From: Nitzschia sp. DOCU1
Taxonomy: Eukaryota; Bacillariophyta; Bacillariophyceae; Bacillariales; Bacillariaceae
Assembly: GCA_951394045.1 (NCBI GenBank)
Contig: OX595990.1
Span: 930,001 to 994,000 of the forward strand
DNA length: 64,000 nucleotides
Direction of reading: 5' to 3'
Below the pieces are notes generated by a model. That model was not told the DNA's origin, searched no databases, and was given only the letters and a program-made list of their open reading frames with translations. This document shows positions 22,745-32,988 of the stretch, in pieces (positions within the stretch are counted from its first letter, which is position 1; every line of letters starts with the position of its first letter). A program made the position numbers and the translations under genes.

Positions 22745-23314
22745 TCACTCATCATTAGCATCGCGTTCCTCATACGGATGCAGATTCCGGATATTGTATG
22801 TTTGTTGTACTGCTCCTTTCCTGATGCGAATAGAGCCATTGTCATTAATGTACACGATCTCATACGGACCGCTATACGGATTTGTCCCATACTTGCGGGA
22901 TTGTTCATTGCGGACCATTACCTTCTGTCCTACGCGATACCGGTAAACTCTTCGCATCTTGTTTTCTGCTTCGTTATTTTGGATAATACGAGATTGTTTT
23001 CGTTCCTTAATTAATTTCCAGTTAGCTTCGAACCGGGTGTTGAGAATAGCATCGCGGCCAAACACCAGCTGTGATGGCGTCGCTTGCATTGTTGTGTGAT
23101 ACGTCGCGCGTATGGCAAACATCGTGGCCGCCAGGACTCCGTCCAGCGACTCCGTGTCTTCGGAGTTTTGCAACTCGAAAGTGCGAATCATGTTCCCTGT
23201 GGTTTGGTGAACTCGCTCGATAATCGAATTAGCCTGCAGGTTTCGTGCGGTGATTGGCTTAGTCATTATGCCATAGTCTTCGCGCACCATTCTTCGGAAT
23301 TCTCCCATGAATTC
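22745..23314 (-). pseudogene. Outer gypsy integrase, C-terminal fragment
   Basis: Begins at EFMGEFRRM, right where the inner element inserted, and continues through the integrase Glu region (NSIIERVHQT) and a GPY/F module (YSGPYEIVYINDNGS) to the stop. The N-terminal part lies at 28899-29822. There is no chromodomain after the GPY/F module. Confidence 0.92.
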
Positions 23315-23771
23315 TGCACTACGCTGAAAGTACGATGAAATAGTTGTAGTGGAAATAATTGTGAGATCTAAAGTTATCGCTGATTCTATCGCTCCTAGAC
23401 CACCGGAGTCTTTCCTCAACGCATCCCATATGCGTTGGATGCAACTCCCACCGATCTAGCTTCTCAGATCTCTTCAAGGTCTATAGCTAGCTACCGTTGG
23501 AACTCCTATTCCAGTAGTAGACATCGACGGCTCGCCGCGCTCGCCGTTGTCGTCGTCGTTGCTCGTCAGCTGCGCCGGCCTTGCCCGTCCGTCCGTGCGT
23601 CCACGGACATTCGACCAAGTCGACGTCAGCAGGTATATATCTAAGGTGTGTTGGTACTACACGTAGGCCATTGTGTGTACTCATCGTTCGAACATTCTAA
23701 CGTTGCAATGTTACAACGTTCTAACGTTCTAACTACTTGTTAGGTCTAGAGGGGTATTCTAGTGTACTGCA
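23315..23771 (-). repeat. 3' LTR of inner gypsy element
   Basis: 457 bases, TG...CA ends, paired with 28438-28894 (one C/T difference near base 20 seen by eye). Contains a run of ACGTT/ACGTTCTA repeats at about 23685-23730 that is absent from the outer element's LTRs. Confidence 0.95.
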
Positions 23772-23801
23772 TGCGCCCCCATGACAAGGGCTTCTAAGAG
23801 C

Positions 23802-26390
23802 TCACTCGTCAGCAGCATCGCGTTCTTCATACGGATGCAGATTCCGGATATTGTATGTTTGTTGTACTGCTCCTTTCCTGATGCGAATAGAGCCATTGTC
23901 ATTAATGTACACGATCTCATACGGACCGCTATACGGATTTGTCCCATACTTGCGGGATTGTTCATTGCGGACCATTACCTTCTGTCCTACGCGATACCGG
24001 TAAACTCTTCGCGTCTTGTTTTCTGCTTCGTTATTTTGGATAATACGAGATTGTTTTCGTTCCTTAATTAATTTCCAGTTAGCTTCGAACCGGGTGTTGA
24101 GAATAGCATCGCGGCCAAACACCAGCTGTGATGGCGTCGCTTGCATTGTTGTGTGATACGTTGCGCGTACTGTGAACATAGTGGCTGCAAGGACTCCGTC
24201 CAGTGACTCCGTGTCTTCGGAGTTTTGCAACTCGAAAGTGCGAATCATGTTCCCTATGGTTTGGTGAACTCGCTCGATAATTGAATTAGCCTGTGGGTTT
24301 CGCGCTGTAATTGGCTTGGTCATTACGCCGTAGTCTTCGCGCACCATTCTTCGGAATTCTCCCATGAATTCAGTTCCGCGGTCATAAATGATCTTTTGTG
24401 GCCACGGGTATCTCGTGAACCACGCCATTTCGGCCGCACTGGCTATTGAGAAGGCTTCTTTATTTGCTATACGTACCATCTCGAACCATCCGGTTGCGGG
24501 ATCTATCATAGTGAGACACCATAGTTGTAGTGTCTTTTTACTACCTAGTTGTTTTATCTTATATGGACCTATCAGGTCGACACATAGCGTATCCCAAGGG
24601 TCTATTTCTGCCGCCTTGGGTGGAAGATGCCCGTACTTGATTGTCTTTCGCTTCGTCAGCTGACAGGTCGGACAGGACTTGCAGATCCGCTCAACATCGC
24701 CGCGGATGTTCTTCCAGTAGAAGTGTTGTCGAATTGTTTGTTCGGTACGCGTTTCTCCTGGGTGACAGAGCATCTCGTGATACCACTTGACGCACCGCTT
24801 CTGGAGACTCGTTGGGAGAACAATCTTGTCCTCGCGTACTATTAGTTCTCGCTTCTTTCCGCCCCCACGATAGACTTTGACTGAATATCGCGGGTTTGTG
24901 CGTACTTTAGCTAATAAGGCGCGGTCGGCATTCTGCATGCGCGCAATATTTTTGTAAGTAAGGGGGAAAGCATCGTGCGGTAACTCGTCGCCCGCCAAAA
25001 ACTCATTTAAGTGAGATTCGGGGAAAGCTCTATCGTCGAGATCGAGTCGACTAAGTGCGTCCGCAACGACGTTGTGTTCGCCCTTGATGTAGACCAGCTC
25101 GGGGCCAAACTCCTCGATTAAGAGGCGCCAACGCATGACGCGCTCCGTATTAAATTCTTTATACGTAAGATTTTTATGGTCTGTGAAGACTCTAATCCGC
25201 TGTCCCAAAAGGATATTGCGAAATTCTTTAAGTGTTTCGACGATAGCTAAAAGCTCTCGCTCCGTCGTAGTATAGCGCGTTTGCGCCGGGTTCAATTTTC
25301 GACTATAGAACGCAATCGGTTTCCCGCGTTGCGATAACACTGCACCTAGCTGAGTATGACTAGCATCGGTGTGTATTTCGAATGGTATGTTGAAATCGGG
25401 GTATGTTAGTAGTGTCTGCTTACTGATAATTCGTTTCATCGTGTCGAAGGCATTCTGCTCGACCGGACCCCATTGCCATTTGGCTTCTTTGGAAGTTAGC
25501 GCACTCAGTGGGGCTAGAACTTCGGAGCGGCGAATCCACATGTCGCGATAGTAGTTAACTACGCCTATGAACTTGCGGAGCTCGCGTTTATTAGTAGGTG
25601 CCTTCATAGCATGAATAGCCTCTACTTTCTTTGCGACTGGTTGGATTCCATCTTGCGTTATCCAGTACCCAAGGTACTCCAGTTCGCCACGGGCGAAGAA
25701 GGACTTCCGGGCGTTCACCTTGAGACCGGTGTCCTTTAGACGTTTGAAAATGACTTCTAGTTTTTCTAGGTGGTCATCAAAATTGCCTTTAGTTAGTTCT
25801 AGTAGATCGTCGATGTACACTCGTACGTACTCTAGATCTTCAAAGAGGGTGCCCATTTTCTCTTGGAAAATGTCGGGACTATTCGAGAGTCCCATCGGCA
25901 AGCGTTGCATCTCGTACTTACCCCAAGGTAGTACGATAGTGCATAGCTTCTTACTATCTCGACTTAGCTCTATGTGATAGTAGCCCATGTTGAGGTCGAG
26001 ACTCGTCGCGTACTGAAAACCTTCTAGCTTCATCAGTAAGTCCTGAATCTTCGGGATTGGATACGGCTTGCGTTTAATCCGTTTGTTCAATTCTCTAAAG
26101 TCGTTGATGAATCGAACTGTTCCATCCTTTTTGGGGATGATAAAGGTGGGCGCACCCCACTCGGAGCGGTTCACCTTTTTGAGTACTCCGACTTGACAGA
26201 GTCGTTCGACTTCATCGCGGAGAGTGCGTTCATACGCTTTCGGTACAGGGTACGCTCTAGCATGGTACGGCTTGGCACCTTCTACTAGTTCAATGTCATA
26301 GGGGGCCCCACGCCATCGGCCGAGGGTACCATCGAATAGAGTCTGGTATTTTGCTAGTAGCTGTTCTAGCTTACTCTGCTCATCCTTTAC
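23802..26390 (-). CDS. Inner gypsy pol: reverse transcriptase, RNase H, integrase
   Basis: The frame is open from 26528, but homology to the outer pol starts only at about 26390 (DEQSKLEQLL), after a 1-base frameshift separating it from the protease part. In order: RT with FIIPKKDGTVRF, LPMGLSNSP and the catalytic YIDD box (VRVYIDDLLE); RNase H with HTDASHTQLGAVL and VVADALSRL; integrase zinc finger H-H-C-C (CHPGETRTE ... CKSCPTCQL); the DDE core (CVDLIG, YDRGTEF, NSIIERVH); GPY/F module. Complete apart from the upstream frameshift. Confidence 0.95.
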   Translation of the reverse strand, partial: VKDEQSKLEQLLAKYQTLFDGTLGRWRGAPYDIELVEGAKPYHARAYPVPKAYERTLRDEVERLCQVGVLKKVNRSEWGAPTFIIPKKDGTVRFINDFRELNKRIKRKPYPIPKIQDLLMKLEGFQYATSLDLNMGYYHIELSRDSKKLCTIVLPWGKYEMQRLPMGLSNSPDIFQEKMGTLFEDLEYVRVYIDDLLELTKGNFDDHLEKLEVIFKRLKDTGLKVNARKSFFARGELEYLGYWITQDGIQPVAKKVEAIHAMKAPTNKRELRKFIGVVNYYRDMWIRRSEVLAPLSALTSKEAKWQWGPVEQNAFDTMKRIISKQTLLTYPDFNIPFEIHTDASHTQLGAVLSQRGKPIAFYSRKLNPAQTRYTTTERELLAIVETLKEFRNILLGQRIRVFTDHKNLTYKEFNTERVMRWRLLIEEFGPELVYIKGEHNVVADALSRLDLDDRAFPESHLNEFLAGDELPHDAFPLTYKNIARMQNADRALLAKVRTNPRYSVKVYRGGGKKRELIVREDKIVLPTSLQKRCVKWYHEMLCHPGETRTEQTIRQHFYWKNIRGDVERICKSCPTCQLTKRKTIKYGHLPPKAAEIDPWDTLCVDLIGPYKIKQLGSKKTLQLWCLTMIDPATGWFEMVRIANKEAFSIASAAEMAWFTRYPWPQKIIYDRGTEFMGEFRRMVREDYGVMTKPITARNPQANSIIERVHQTIGNMIRTFELQNSEDTESLDGVLAATMFTVRATYHTTMQATPSQLVFGRDAILNTRFEANWKLIKERKQSRIIQNNEAENKTRRVYRYRVGQKVMVRNEQSRKYGTNPYSGPYEIVYINDNGSIRIRKGAVQQTYNIRNLHPYEERDAADE

Positions 26391-27213
26391 TAAGGTGAGT
26401 TTGCTCTCTAGCAATGCTACGTGCATCGGCTTTCTCGTACTTGGCGTCGAGAATTTCCTTGACGCGGTCCGACATCTCGTCGACGTGTCCGCGTTCATGT
26501 ACATGATACGACGTCGCCGTCGTCGCATCTATTTCTTTCATTGGCATACGTGCATCGTCCCATTCTACTTCCATAGCTTTGAAGTCGATCACTAGACCTA
26601 GCTCTTGCATGAGGTCTCTGCCTATAATCATATCGTAGTTACCTAGATCATCTGCTAGGTGAAAGTCCCACTCGATCAATCGGTCGTCGTGTAGTTCTGG
26701 TAGACTGAGTTGCGTGGTCACGCGTTCAGTACACTTATAGCTACCGCTCATGGTCGTGAATACAGTAGTCGCTTTTTGGGTCTTTATTTTTAGTTTGCTA
26801 GCACTGCTCTTCTTCCAGAGACAGCCGCTACCGCCAGAGTCAAGAAGTGCCTTGACGGTTACTACTTGTTGCCGACGTCCGCCGCGTTGGTTAACACGTG
26901 CAAACGTGATCGGTACTAGATGACTGGATTTTTGTCGTTTGTTTGAGCCTACAGTTCGACTACCTCGAATCGTGTTCAACAAATAAAGCTCGCGCTCGCG
27001 CTGTGCTTCCGCCAGACATGCATCGAGAGAGCTGAAACTTCGAGATTGCCCTGCGTGTGAATTTTGCAAATTTGGTGTTACCCTTGAAACGCCATTGCTA
27101 TTGTAGAATGATTCCATATATTGGACATCGTCCCTATGGACAAAACTAGTGTAATCGTTCAATTTGTCACTATTCATATTATTGTATTCACACGTAGTAA
27201 CCGGCTCACATCG
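26380..27213 (-). CDS. Inner gypsy pro: aspartic protease region of pol
   Basis: Contains the retroviral-type protease motif ALLDSGGSG and a later MIIGRDLMQELG. The frame is open from directly after the TGA at 27214-27216. The first ATG is at 27177, so translation could begin there or by readthrough. It runs out of frame at THLSKG* because of an extra T in the cctttact run (26388-26392). The outer copy reads through here as a single frame, which shows the insertion is specific to this copy. Confidence 0.88.
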   Translation of the reverse strand, partial: RCEPVTTCEYNNMNSDKLNDYTSFVHRDDVQYMESFYNSNGVSRVTPNLQNSHAGQSRSFSSLDACLAEAQRERELYLLNTIRGSRTVGSNKRQKSSHLVPITFARVNQRGGRRQQVVTVKALLDSGGSGCLWKKSSASKLKIKTQKATTVFTTMSGSYKCTERVTTQLSLPELHDDRLIEWDFHLADDLGNYDMIIGRDLMQELGLVIDFKAMEVEWDDARMPMKEIDATTATSYHVHERGHVDEMSDRVKEILDAKYEKADARSIAREQTHLSKG

Positions 27214-27216
27214 TCA
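27214..27216 (-). other. In-frame TGA between gag extension and pro-pol (inner gypsy)
   Basis: The gag-extension frame ends ...DTEMN-TGA and the pro-pol frame continues in the same frame with CGATGTGAGCCGGTT. The outer copy has TGA at the homologous place (31760-31762). Candidate stop-codon readthrough site, context AAT TGA CGA. Confidence 0.75.
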
Positions 27217-27540
27217 ATTCATTTCGGTGTCGCTGTCGCTGCTGCTGACACTGAGTTTGTCGAAGTCGATGCCGTTGAGATCATCCATATCGTAATTAAA
27301 ATTATCCATCGAAGGAGGGTCTTCGGCCTTGCGCTTCTTCGCAGATTGTTTGACCGCGTTTTCGACCATCGACTTGATGTAGGCATGAAGCTCGCCTGTT
27401 TTCTTCTTCTTTTCGCCATCACCATCGCCGTCGCTGCGGCGCCAAGTTTTGTTTTCGAAGCGGGCCTTTTTGAAACGACCTGCAACGTTCGAATGGGCAG
27501 CCGCCATCTTCTTTGCTTGATCCTTTAAAATAAGAGGCAA
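27217..27540 (-). CDS. Inner gypsy gag-extension frame (basic to acidic tail)
   Basis: Overlaps the gag end by a few codons in the -1 frame. It encodes a Lys/Arg-rich start (KMAAAHSNVAGRFKKARF) and an Asp/Ser-rich end (NFNYDMDDLNGIDFDKL, then SSSDSDTEMN). It has no good start codon near its beginning, so it is probably made by frameshifting from gag. It reads into pro-pol if the TGA at 27214 is suppressed. The overlap sequence CTCTTATTTTAAAG is not a classical X-XXY-YYZ heptamer. Confidence 0.6.
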
Positions 27541-28403
27541 TCATGGGTAGCATGGGTGTTGTTAGCTCCATGATACAAGCATTCATACTTTGCGGCCTTA
27601 CCATCGGTTCCCGCTCTCGGGCCTCCGCGCTTCCTCTTCGAGGGATTTTCGTCATTCGACTTGCCGTTGTTGTCTGCCTTCTTGCTGAGGGCTTCATTGA
27701 TCTCCTCGGTAGCCTCCAGCCGTTCGCAGAAGTCTACAAAGTCTTGAACCGTGTGGTCCACGGGCTCGAATCCCTGTAGGATCATCTCTTTGCGCCACTT
27801 GGCGGGGATCCCAAACTCGCAATTCTCCATGAGCTCGTCGTCGGGAATTTTGTTTTTCTCGCCTTTCTCGTCGAATAGCGCGAGGTACTCGTTTAGCTCG
27901 CGGAGCCGAGCCACATACGCCTTCATTGTCATCGTCGGGGGCTTTCGGCAGATCCGACGCATATAGCGCTTTTGAAGTTGCACTGCGCGTTTTGGGAGAA
28001 CATACGCCGTAACCGCGTGCAAACTTTTCTCGAAAGTCTCAGGAGTTTCGGCTTCGAGTTCTGAGGCCTTTGCGTTGAACGCAGCCAATACCTGGCCTTT
28101 CAGCAAATTGCGTGTTAATGCAAATTTCTGAGGTCCCGTAGTTAGGTCCTGACCCGCGATCACATCCTTAAGTCCGATGAGGAAAAGGAACCACTCTTCG
28201 GGTGTTCCGTCCGTGAAATGCGGTTGTTTGACGCGTCGCGTCAACGATTTTTTGTCTTTTGGGTCGATACGCAAGTCATATTGACTGTACGCCCCATCTT
28301 TGAGCTCCTTCAGCTCGGGTCTTTCGATACTGACCGGTGCTGATTTGAAACCCTGCTTCTCGGCAGCGGTCTTCTTCGGGATGCTGTTTGCAATCTTCAT
28401 CTT
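27525..28403 (-). CDS. Inner gypsy gag
   Basis: 292 residues from the first ATG (MKIANSIPKK); the frame is open back into the LTR but without an ATG. Contains a retrotransposon gag core (GTPEEWFLFLIGLKDVI ... RLRELNEYLALFDE) and a C-terminal zinc-knuckle variant C-x2-H-x5-H-x4-C (CLYHGANNTHATHDC), followed at once by the stop. Intact. Confidence 0.9.
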   Translation of the reverse strand, partial: KMKIANSIPKKTAAEKQGFKSAPVSIERPELKELKDGAYSQYDLRIDPKDKKSLTRRVKQPHFTDGTPEEWFLFLIGLKDVIAGQDLTTGPQKFALTRNLLKGQVLAAFNAKASELEAETPETFEKSLHAVTAYVLPKRAVQLQKRYMRRICRKPPTMTMKAYVARLRELNEYLALFDEKGEKNKIPDDELMENCEFGIPAKWRKEMILQGFEPVDHTVQDFVDFCERLEATEEINEALSKKADNNGKSNDENPSKRKRGGPRAGTDGKAAKYECLYHGANNTHATHDCLLF

Positions 28404-28437
28404 TAGCTCACGCGTGTAACGTGGAGTGTTAACACTG

Positions 28438-28894
28438 TGCACTACGCTGAAAGTATGATGAAATAGTTGTAGTGGAAATAATTGTGAGATCTAAAGTTAT
28501 CGCTGATTCTATCGCTCCTAGACCACCGGAGTCTTTCCTCAACGCATCCCATATGCGTTGGATGCAACTCCCACCGATCTAGCTTCTCAGATCTCTTCAA
28601 GGTCTATAGCTAGCTACCGTTGGAACTCCTATTCCAGTAGTAGACATCGACGGCTCGCCGCGCTCGCCGTTGTCGTCGTCGTTGCTCGTCAGCTGCGCCG
28701 GCCTTGCCCGTCCGTCCGTGCGTCCACGGACATTCGACCAAGTCGACGTCAGCAGGTATATATCTAAGGTGTGTTGGTACTACACGTAGGCCATTGTGTG
28801 TACTCATCGTTCGAACATTCTAACGTTGCAATGTTACAACGTTCTAACGTTCTAACTACTTGTTAGGTCTAGAGGGGTATTCTAGTGTACTGCA
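28438..28894 (-). repeat. 5' LTR of inner gypsy element
   Basis: 457 bases, TG...CA ends, matching 23315-23771. Internal sequence after it on the minus strand is CAGTGTTAACACTCCACG, a palindrome-containing stretch. It does not match the common initiator-Met primer-binding site, so the tRNA primer could not be named. Confidence 0.95.
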
Positions 28895-28898
28895 ATTC

Positions 28899-29822
28899 AG
28901 TTCCGCGGTCATAAATAATCTTTTGTGGCCACGGGTATCTCGTAAACCACGCCATTTCGGCCGCACTGGCTATCGAAAAGGCTTCTTTATTTGCTATACG
29001 TACCATCTCGAACCATCCGGTTGCGGGATCTATCATAGTGAGACACCATAGTTGTAGTGTCTTTTTACTACCTAGTTGTTTTATCTTATATGGACCTATC
29101 AGGTCGACACATAACGTATCCCAGGGGTCTATTTCTGCCGCCTTGGGTGGAAGATGCCCGTACTTGATTGTCTTGCGCTTCGTCAGTTGACATGTCGGAC
29201 AGGACTTGCAGATCCGCTCAACATTGCCCCGGATGTTCTTCCAGTAGAAGTGTTGTCGAATCGTTTGTTCGGTACGTGTTTCTCCCGGGTGACAGAGCAT
29301 CTCGTGATACCACTTGACGCACCGTTTCTGGAGACTCGTTGGGAGAACAATCTTGTCCTCACGTACTATTAGTTCTCGCTTCTTTCCGCCCCCACGATAG
29401 ACTTTGACTGAATATCGCGGGTTTGTACGTACTTTAGCTAATAAGGCACGGTCGGCATTCTGCATTCGCGCTATATTCTTGTAAGTGAGGGGGAATGCAT
29501 CGTGCGGTAATTCGTTGCCCGCCAAAAACTCATTTAAGTGAGATTCGGGGAAAGCTCTATCGTCGAGATCGAGTCGACTAAGCGCGTTCGCAACGACGTT
29601 GTGTTCGCCCTTGATATAGACGAGTTCGGGGCCAAACTCCTCGATTAAGAGGCGCCAACGCATGACGCGCTCCGTGTTAAATTCTTTATACGTAAGATTT
29701 TTATGGTCTGTGAAGACTCTGATTCGCTGTCCCAAAAGGATATTGCGAAATTCTTTAAGTGTTTCGACGATAGCCAAAAGCTCTCGTTCCGTCGTAGTAT
29801 AGCGCGTTTGCGCCGGGTTCAA
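28899..29822 (-). pseudogene. Outer gypsy pol, RNase H to N-terminal integrase part
   Basis: Second half of the outer pol, out of frame with the first half because of a missing T in the run at about 29850 (ggttcccg here, ggtttcccg in the inner copy). Contains the RNase H end and the integrase H-H-C-C finger and first Asp. It stops at YDRGTE where the inner element is inserted, and a few foreign LTR residues follow. Confidence 0.93.
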
Positions 29823-31759
29823 CTTTCGACTATAGAATGCAATCGGTTCCCGCGTTGCGATAACACTGCACCTAGCTGAGTATGACTAGCATCGGTGTGT
29901 ATTTCGAATGGTATGTTGAAATCGGGGTATGTTAGTAGTGTCTGCTTACTTATAATTCGTTTCATCGTGTCGAAGGCATTCTGCTCGACCGGACCCCATT
30001 GCCATTTGGCTTCTTTAGAAGTTAGCGCACTCAGAGGGGCTAGAACTTCAGAGCGGCAAATCCACATGTCGCGATAGTAGTTAACTACGCCTATGAACTT
30101 GCGGAGCTCGCGTTTATTAGTAGGTGCCTTCATAGCATGAATAGCCTCTACTTTCTTTGCGACTGGTTGGATTCCATCTCGCGTTATCCAGTACCCAAGG
30201 TACTCCAGTTTGCCACGGGCGAAGAAGGACTTCCGGGCGTTCACCTTGAGACCAGTGTCTTTTAGACGTTTGAAAATGACTTTTAGTTTCTCTAGGTGGT
30301 CATCAAAATCGCCTTTTGTTAGTTCTAGTAGATCGTTTATGTACACTCGTACGTACTCTAGATCTTCAAAGAGGGTGCCCATCTTCTCTTGGAAAATGTC
30401 GGGACTATTCGAGAGTCCCATCGGCAAGCATTGCATCTCGTACTTACCCCAAGGTAGTACAATAGTACATAGCTTCTTACTATCTGGGCTTAACTCTATA
30501 TGGTAGTAGCCCATGTTGAGGTCAAGACTCATCGCGTACTGAAAGCCTTCTAGCTTCATCAGTAAGTCCTGAATCTTCGGGATTGGATATGGCTTGCGTT
30601 TAATCCGTTTGTTCAATTCTCTGAAGTCGTTGATGAATCGAACTGTTCCATCCTTTTTGGGGATGATAAAAGTGGGCGCACCCCATTCGGAGCGGTTCAC
30701 CTTTTTGAGTACTCCGACTCGACAGAGTCGTTCAACTTCATCGCGCAGGGTACGTTCATACGCTTTCGGTACAGGATACGCTCTAGCATGGTACGGCTTG
30801 GCACCTTCTACTAGTTCAATATCATAGGGGGCCCCACGCCATCGGCCGAGGGTACCATCGAATAGAGTCTGGTATTTTGCTAGTAGCTGTTCTAGCTTAC
30901 TCTGCTCATCCTTACTAAGGTGAGTTTGCTCTCTAGCGATGCTACGTGCATCGGCTTTCTCGTACTTGGCGTCGAGAATTTCCTTGACGCGGTCCGACAT
31001 CTCGTCGACGTGTCCGCGTTCATGTACATGATACGACGTTGCCGTCGTTGCATCTATTTCTTTCATTGGCATACGTGCATCGTCCCATTCTACTTCCATA
31101 GCCTTGAAGTCGATCACTAGACCTAGCTCTTGCATGAGGTCTCTGCCTATAATCATATCGTAGTTACCTAGATCATCTGCTAGGTGAAAGTCCCACTCGA
31201 TCAATCGATCGTCGTGTAGTTCCGGTAGACTGAGTTGCGTGGTCACGCGTTCAGTACACTTATAACTACCGCTCATAGTCGTGAATACAGTAGTCGCTTT
31301 TTGGGTCTTTATTTTTAGTTTGCTAGCACTGCTCTTCTTCCAGAGACAGCCACTACCGCCAGAGTCAAGAAGTGCTTTGACGGTTACTACTTGTTGCCGA
31401 CGTCCGCCGCGTTGGTTAACACGTGCAAACGTGATCGGTACTAGATGACTGGATTTTTGTCGTTTGTTTGAGCCTACAGTTCGACTACCTCGAATCGTGT
31501 TCAATAAGTAAAGCTCGCGCTCGCGCTGTGCTTCCGCCAGACATGCGTCGAGAGAGCTGAAACTTCGAGATTTCGTTAGTTTAACGAAATTTCTGCTTGC
31601 GTGTGATTTTTGCAAATTTTGTGTTGCGCTTGTAACGCTATCGCTATTGTAAAATGATTCCATCTGTTGGACATCGTCCCTTTGGATAAAACTAGTGTAA
31701 TCGTTCAATTCACCACTATTATTACTGTTGTATTCACACGTAGTCACCGGCTCACATTG
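29819..31759 (-). pseudogene. Outer gypsy pol, protease and reverse transcriptase part
   Basis: One open frame spanning protease (ALLDSGGSG) through RT. The RT active-site box reads YIND (VRVYINDLLE) instead of YIDD, a loss of one catalytic Asp. It ends prematurely by the 1-base deletion near 29850. It is in frame with the TGA at 31760-31762. It carries an additional RNFVKLTK-like insertion relative to the inner copy. Confidence 0.92.
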
Positions 31760-31762
31760 TCA
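31760..31762 (-). other. In-frame TGA before pro-pol (outer gypsy)
   Basis: Context GAT TGA CAA, homologous to the TGA at 27214-27216 in the inner copy. The pro-pol frame is open directly after it. Confidence 0.7.
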
Positions 31763-32091
31763 ATCCATTTCAGTGTCGCTGTCGCTGCCGCTGCTGACAC
31801 TGAGTTTGTCGAAGTCAATACCGTCGAGATCATCCATATCGTAGTTGAAATTGTCCATCGAGGGAGGATCTTCGGCCTTGCGCTTCTTTGCAGATATTGT
31901 TTGACCGCGTTTTCGACCATCGACTTGATGTAGGCATGAAGCTCACCTGTTTTCTTCTTCTTTTCGCCGTCGCCATCGTTGTCGCTGCGGCGCCAAGTTT
32001 TGTTTTCGAAGCGGGCCTTTTTGAAACGACCTGCAACGTTCGAATGGGCAGCCGCCATCTTCTTTGCTTGATCCTTTAAAATAAGAGGCAA
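31763..32091 (-). pseudogene. Outer gypsy gag-extension frame (frameshifted)
   Basis: Same as 27217-27540 in the inner copy up to about 31895, where two extra bases (gatattgttt against gattgttt) shift the frame. The acidic C-terminal part is lost from this frame. Confidence 0.8.
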
Positions 32092-32954
32092 TCATGGGTA
32101 GCATGGGTGTTGTTAGCTCCATGATACAAGCATTCATACTTTGCGGCCTTACCATCGGTTCCCGCTCTCGGGCCTCCGCGCTTCCTCTTCGAGGGATTTT
32201 CGTCATTCGACTTGCCGTTGTTGTCTGCCTTCTTGCTGAGGGCTTCATTGATCTCCTCGGTAGCTTCCAGCCGTTCGCAGAAGTCTACAAAGTCTTGAAC
32301 CGTGTGGTCCACGGGCTCGAATCCCTGTAGGATCATCTCTTTGCGCCACTTGGCGGGGATCCCAAACTCGCAATTCTCCATGAGCTCGTCGTCGGGAATT
32401 TTGTTTTTCTCGCCTTTCTCGTCGAATAGGGCGAGGTACTCGTTTAGCTCGCGGAGCCGAGCCACATACGCCTTCATTGTCATCGTTGGGGGCTTTCGGC
32501 AGATCCGACGCATATAGCGCTTTTGAAGTTGCACTGCGCGTTTTGGGAGAACATACGCCGTAACCGTGTGCAAACTTTTCTCGAAAGTCTCAGGAGTTTC
32601 GGCTTGGAGTTCCGAGGCCTTCGCGTTGAACGCAGCCAATACCTGGCCTTTCAGCAAATTGCGTGTTAACGCAAATTTCTGAGGTCCGGTAGTTAGGTCC
32701 TGACCCGCGATCACATCCTTAAGTCCGATGAGGAAAAGGAACCACTCTTCGGGTGTTCCGTCCGTGAAATGCGGTTGTTTGACGCGTCGCGTCAACGATT
32801 TTTTGTCTTTCGGGTCGATACGCAAGTCATATTGACTGTACGCCCCATCTTTGAGCTCCTTCGGCTCGGGTCTTTCGATGCTGACCGGTGCTGATTTAAA
32901 GACCTGCTTCTCGGCAGCGGTCTTCTTTGGGATGCTGGTTGCAATCTTCATCTT
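32076..32954 (-). CDS. Outer gypsy gag
   Basis: 292 residues from the ATG (MKIATSIPKK), nearly identical to the inner gag, with the same C-x2-H-x5-H-x4-C knuckle at its end and the same abrupt stop before a -1 frame. Still open although the rest of the element is broken. Confidence 0.9.
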   Translation of the reverse strand, partial: KMKIATSIPKKTAAEKQVFKSAPVSIERPEPKELKDGAYSQYDLRIDPKDKKSLTRRVKQPHFTDGTPEEWFLFLIGLKDVIAGQDLTTGPQKFALTRNLLKGQVLAAFNAKASELQAETPETFEKSLHTVTAYVLPKRAVQLQKRYMRRICRKPPTMTMKAYVARLRELNEYLALFDEKGEKNKIPDDELMENCEFGIPAKWRKEMILQGFEPVDHTVQDFVDFCERLEATEEINEALSKKADNNGKSNDENPSKRKRGGPRAGTDGKAAKYECLYHGANNTHATHDCLLF

Positions 32955-32988
32955 TAGCTCACGCGTGTAACGTGGAGTGTTAACACTG

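Larger units (their letters stand above)
23315..28894 (-). mobile_element. Inner Ty3/gypsy LTR retrotransposon, nested in the outer integrase
   Basis: A 5580-base minus-strand element with 457-base LTRs (23315-23771 and 28438-28894) that differ at one position by eye. Target duplication ATTC lies at 23311-23314 and 28895-28898, inside the outer element's integrase. Same family as the outer copy and near-identical in coding sequence, but its LTRs carry about 39 additional bases containing ACGTTCTA-type repeats. The pol frame is broken only by a single extra T near 26390. With near-identical LTRs it is the younger insertion. Confidence 0.96.
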
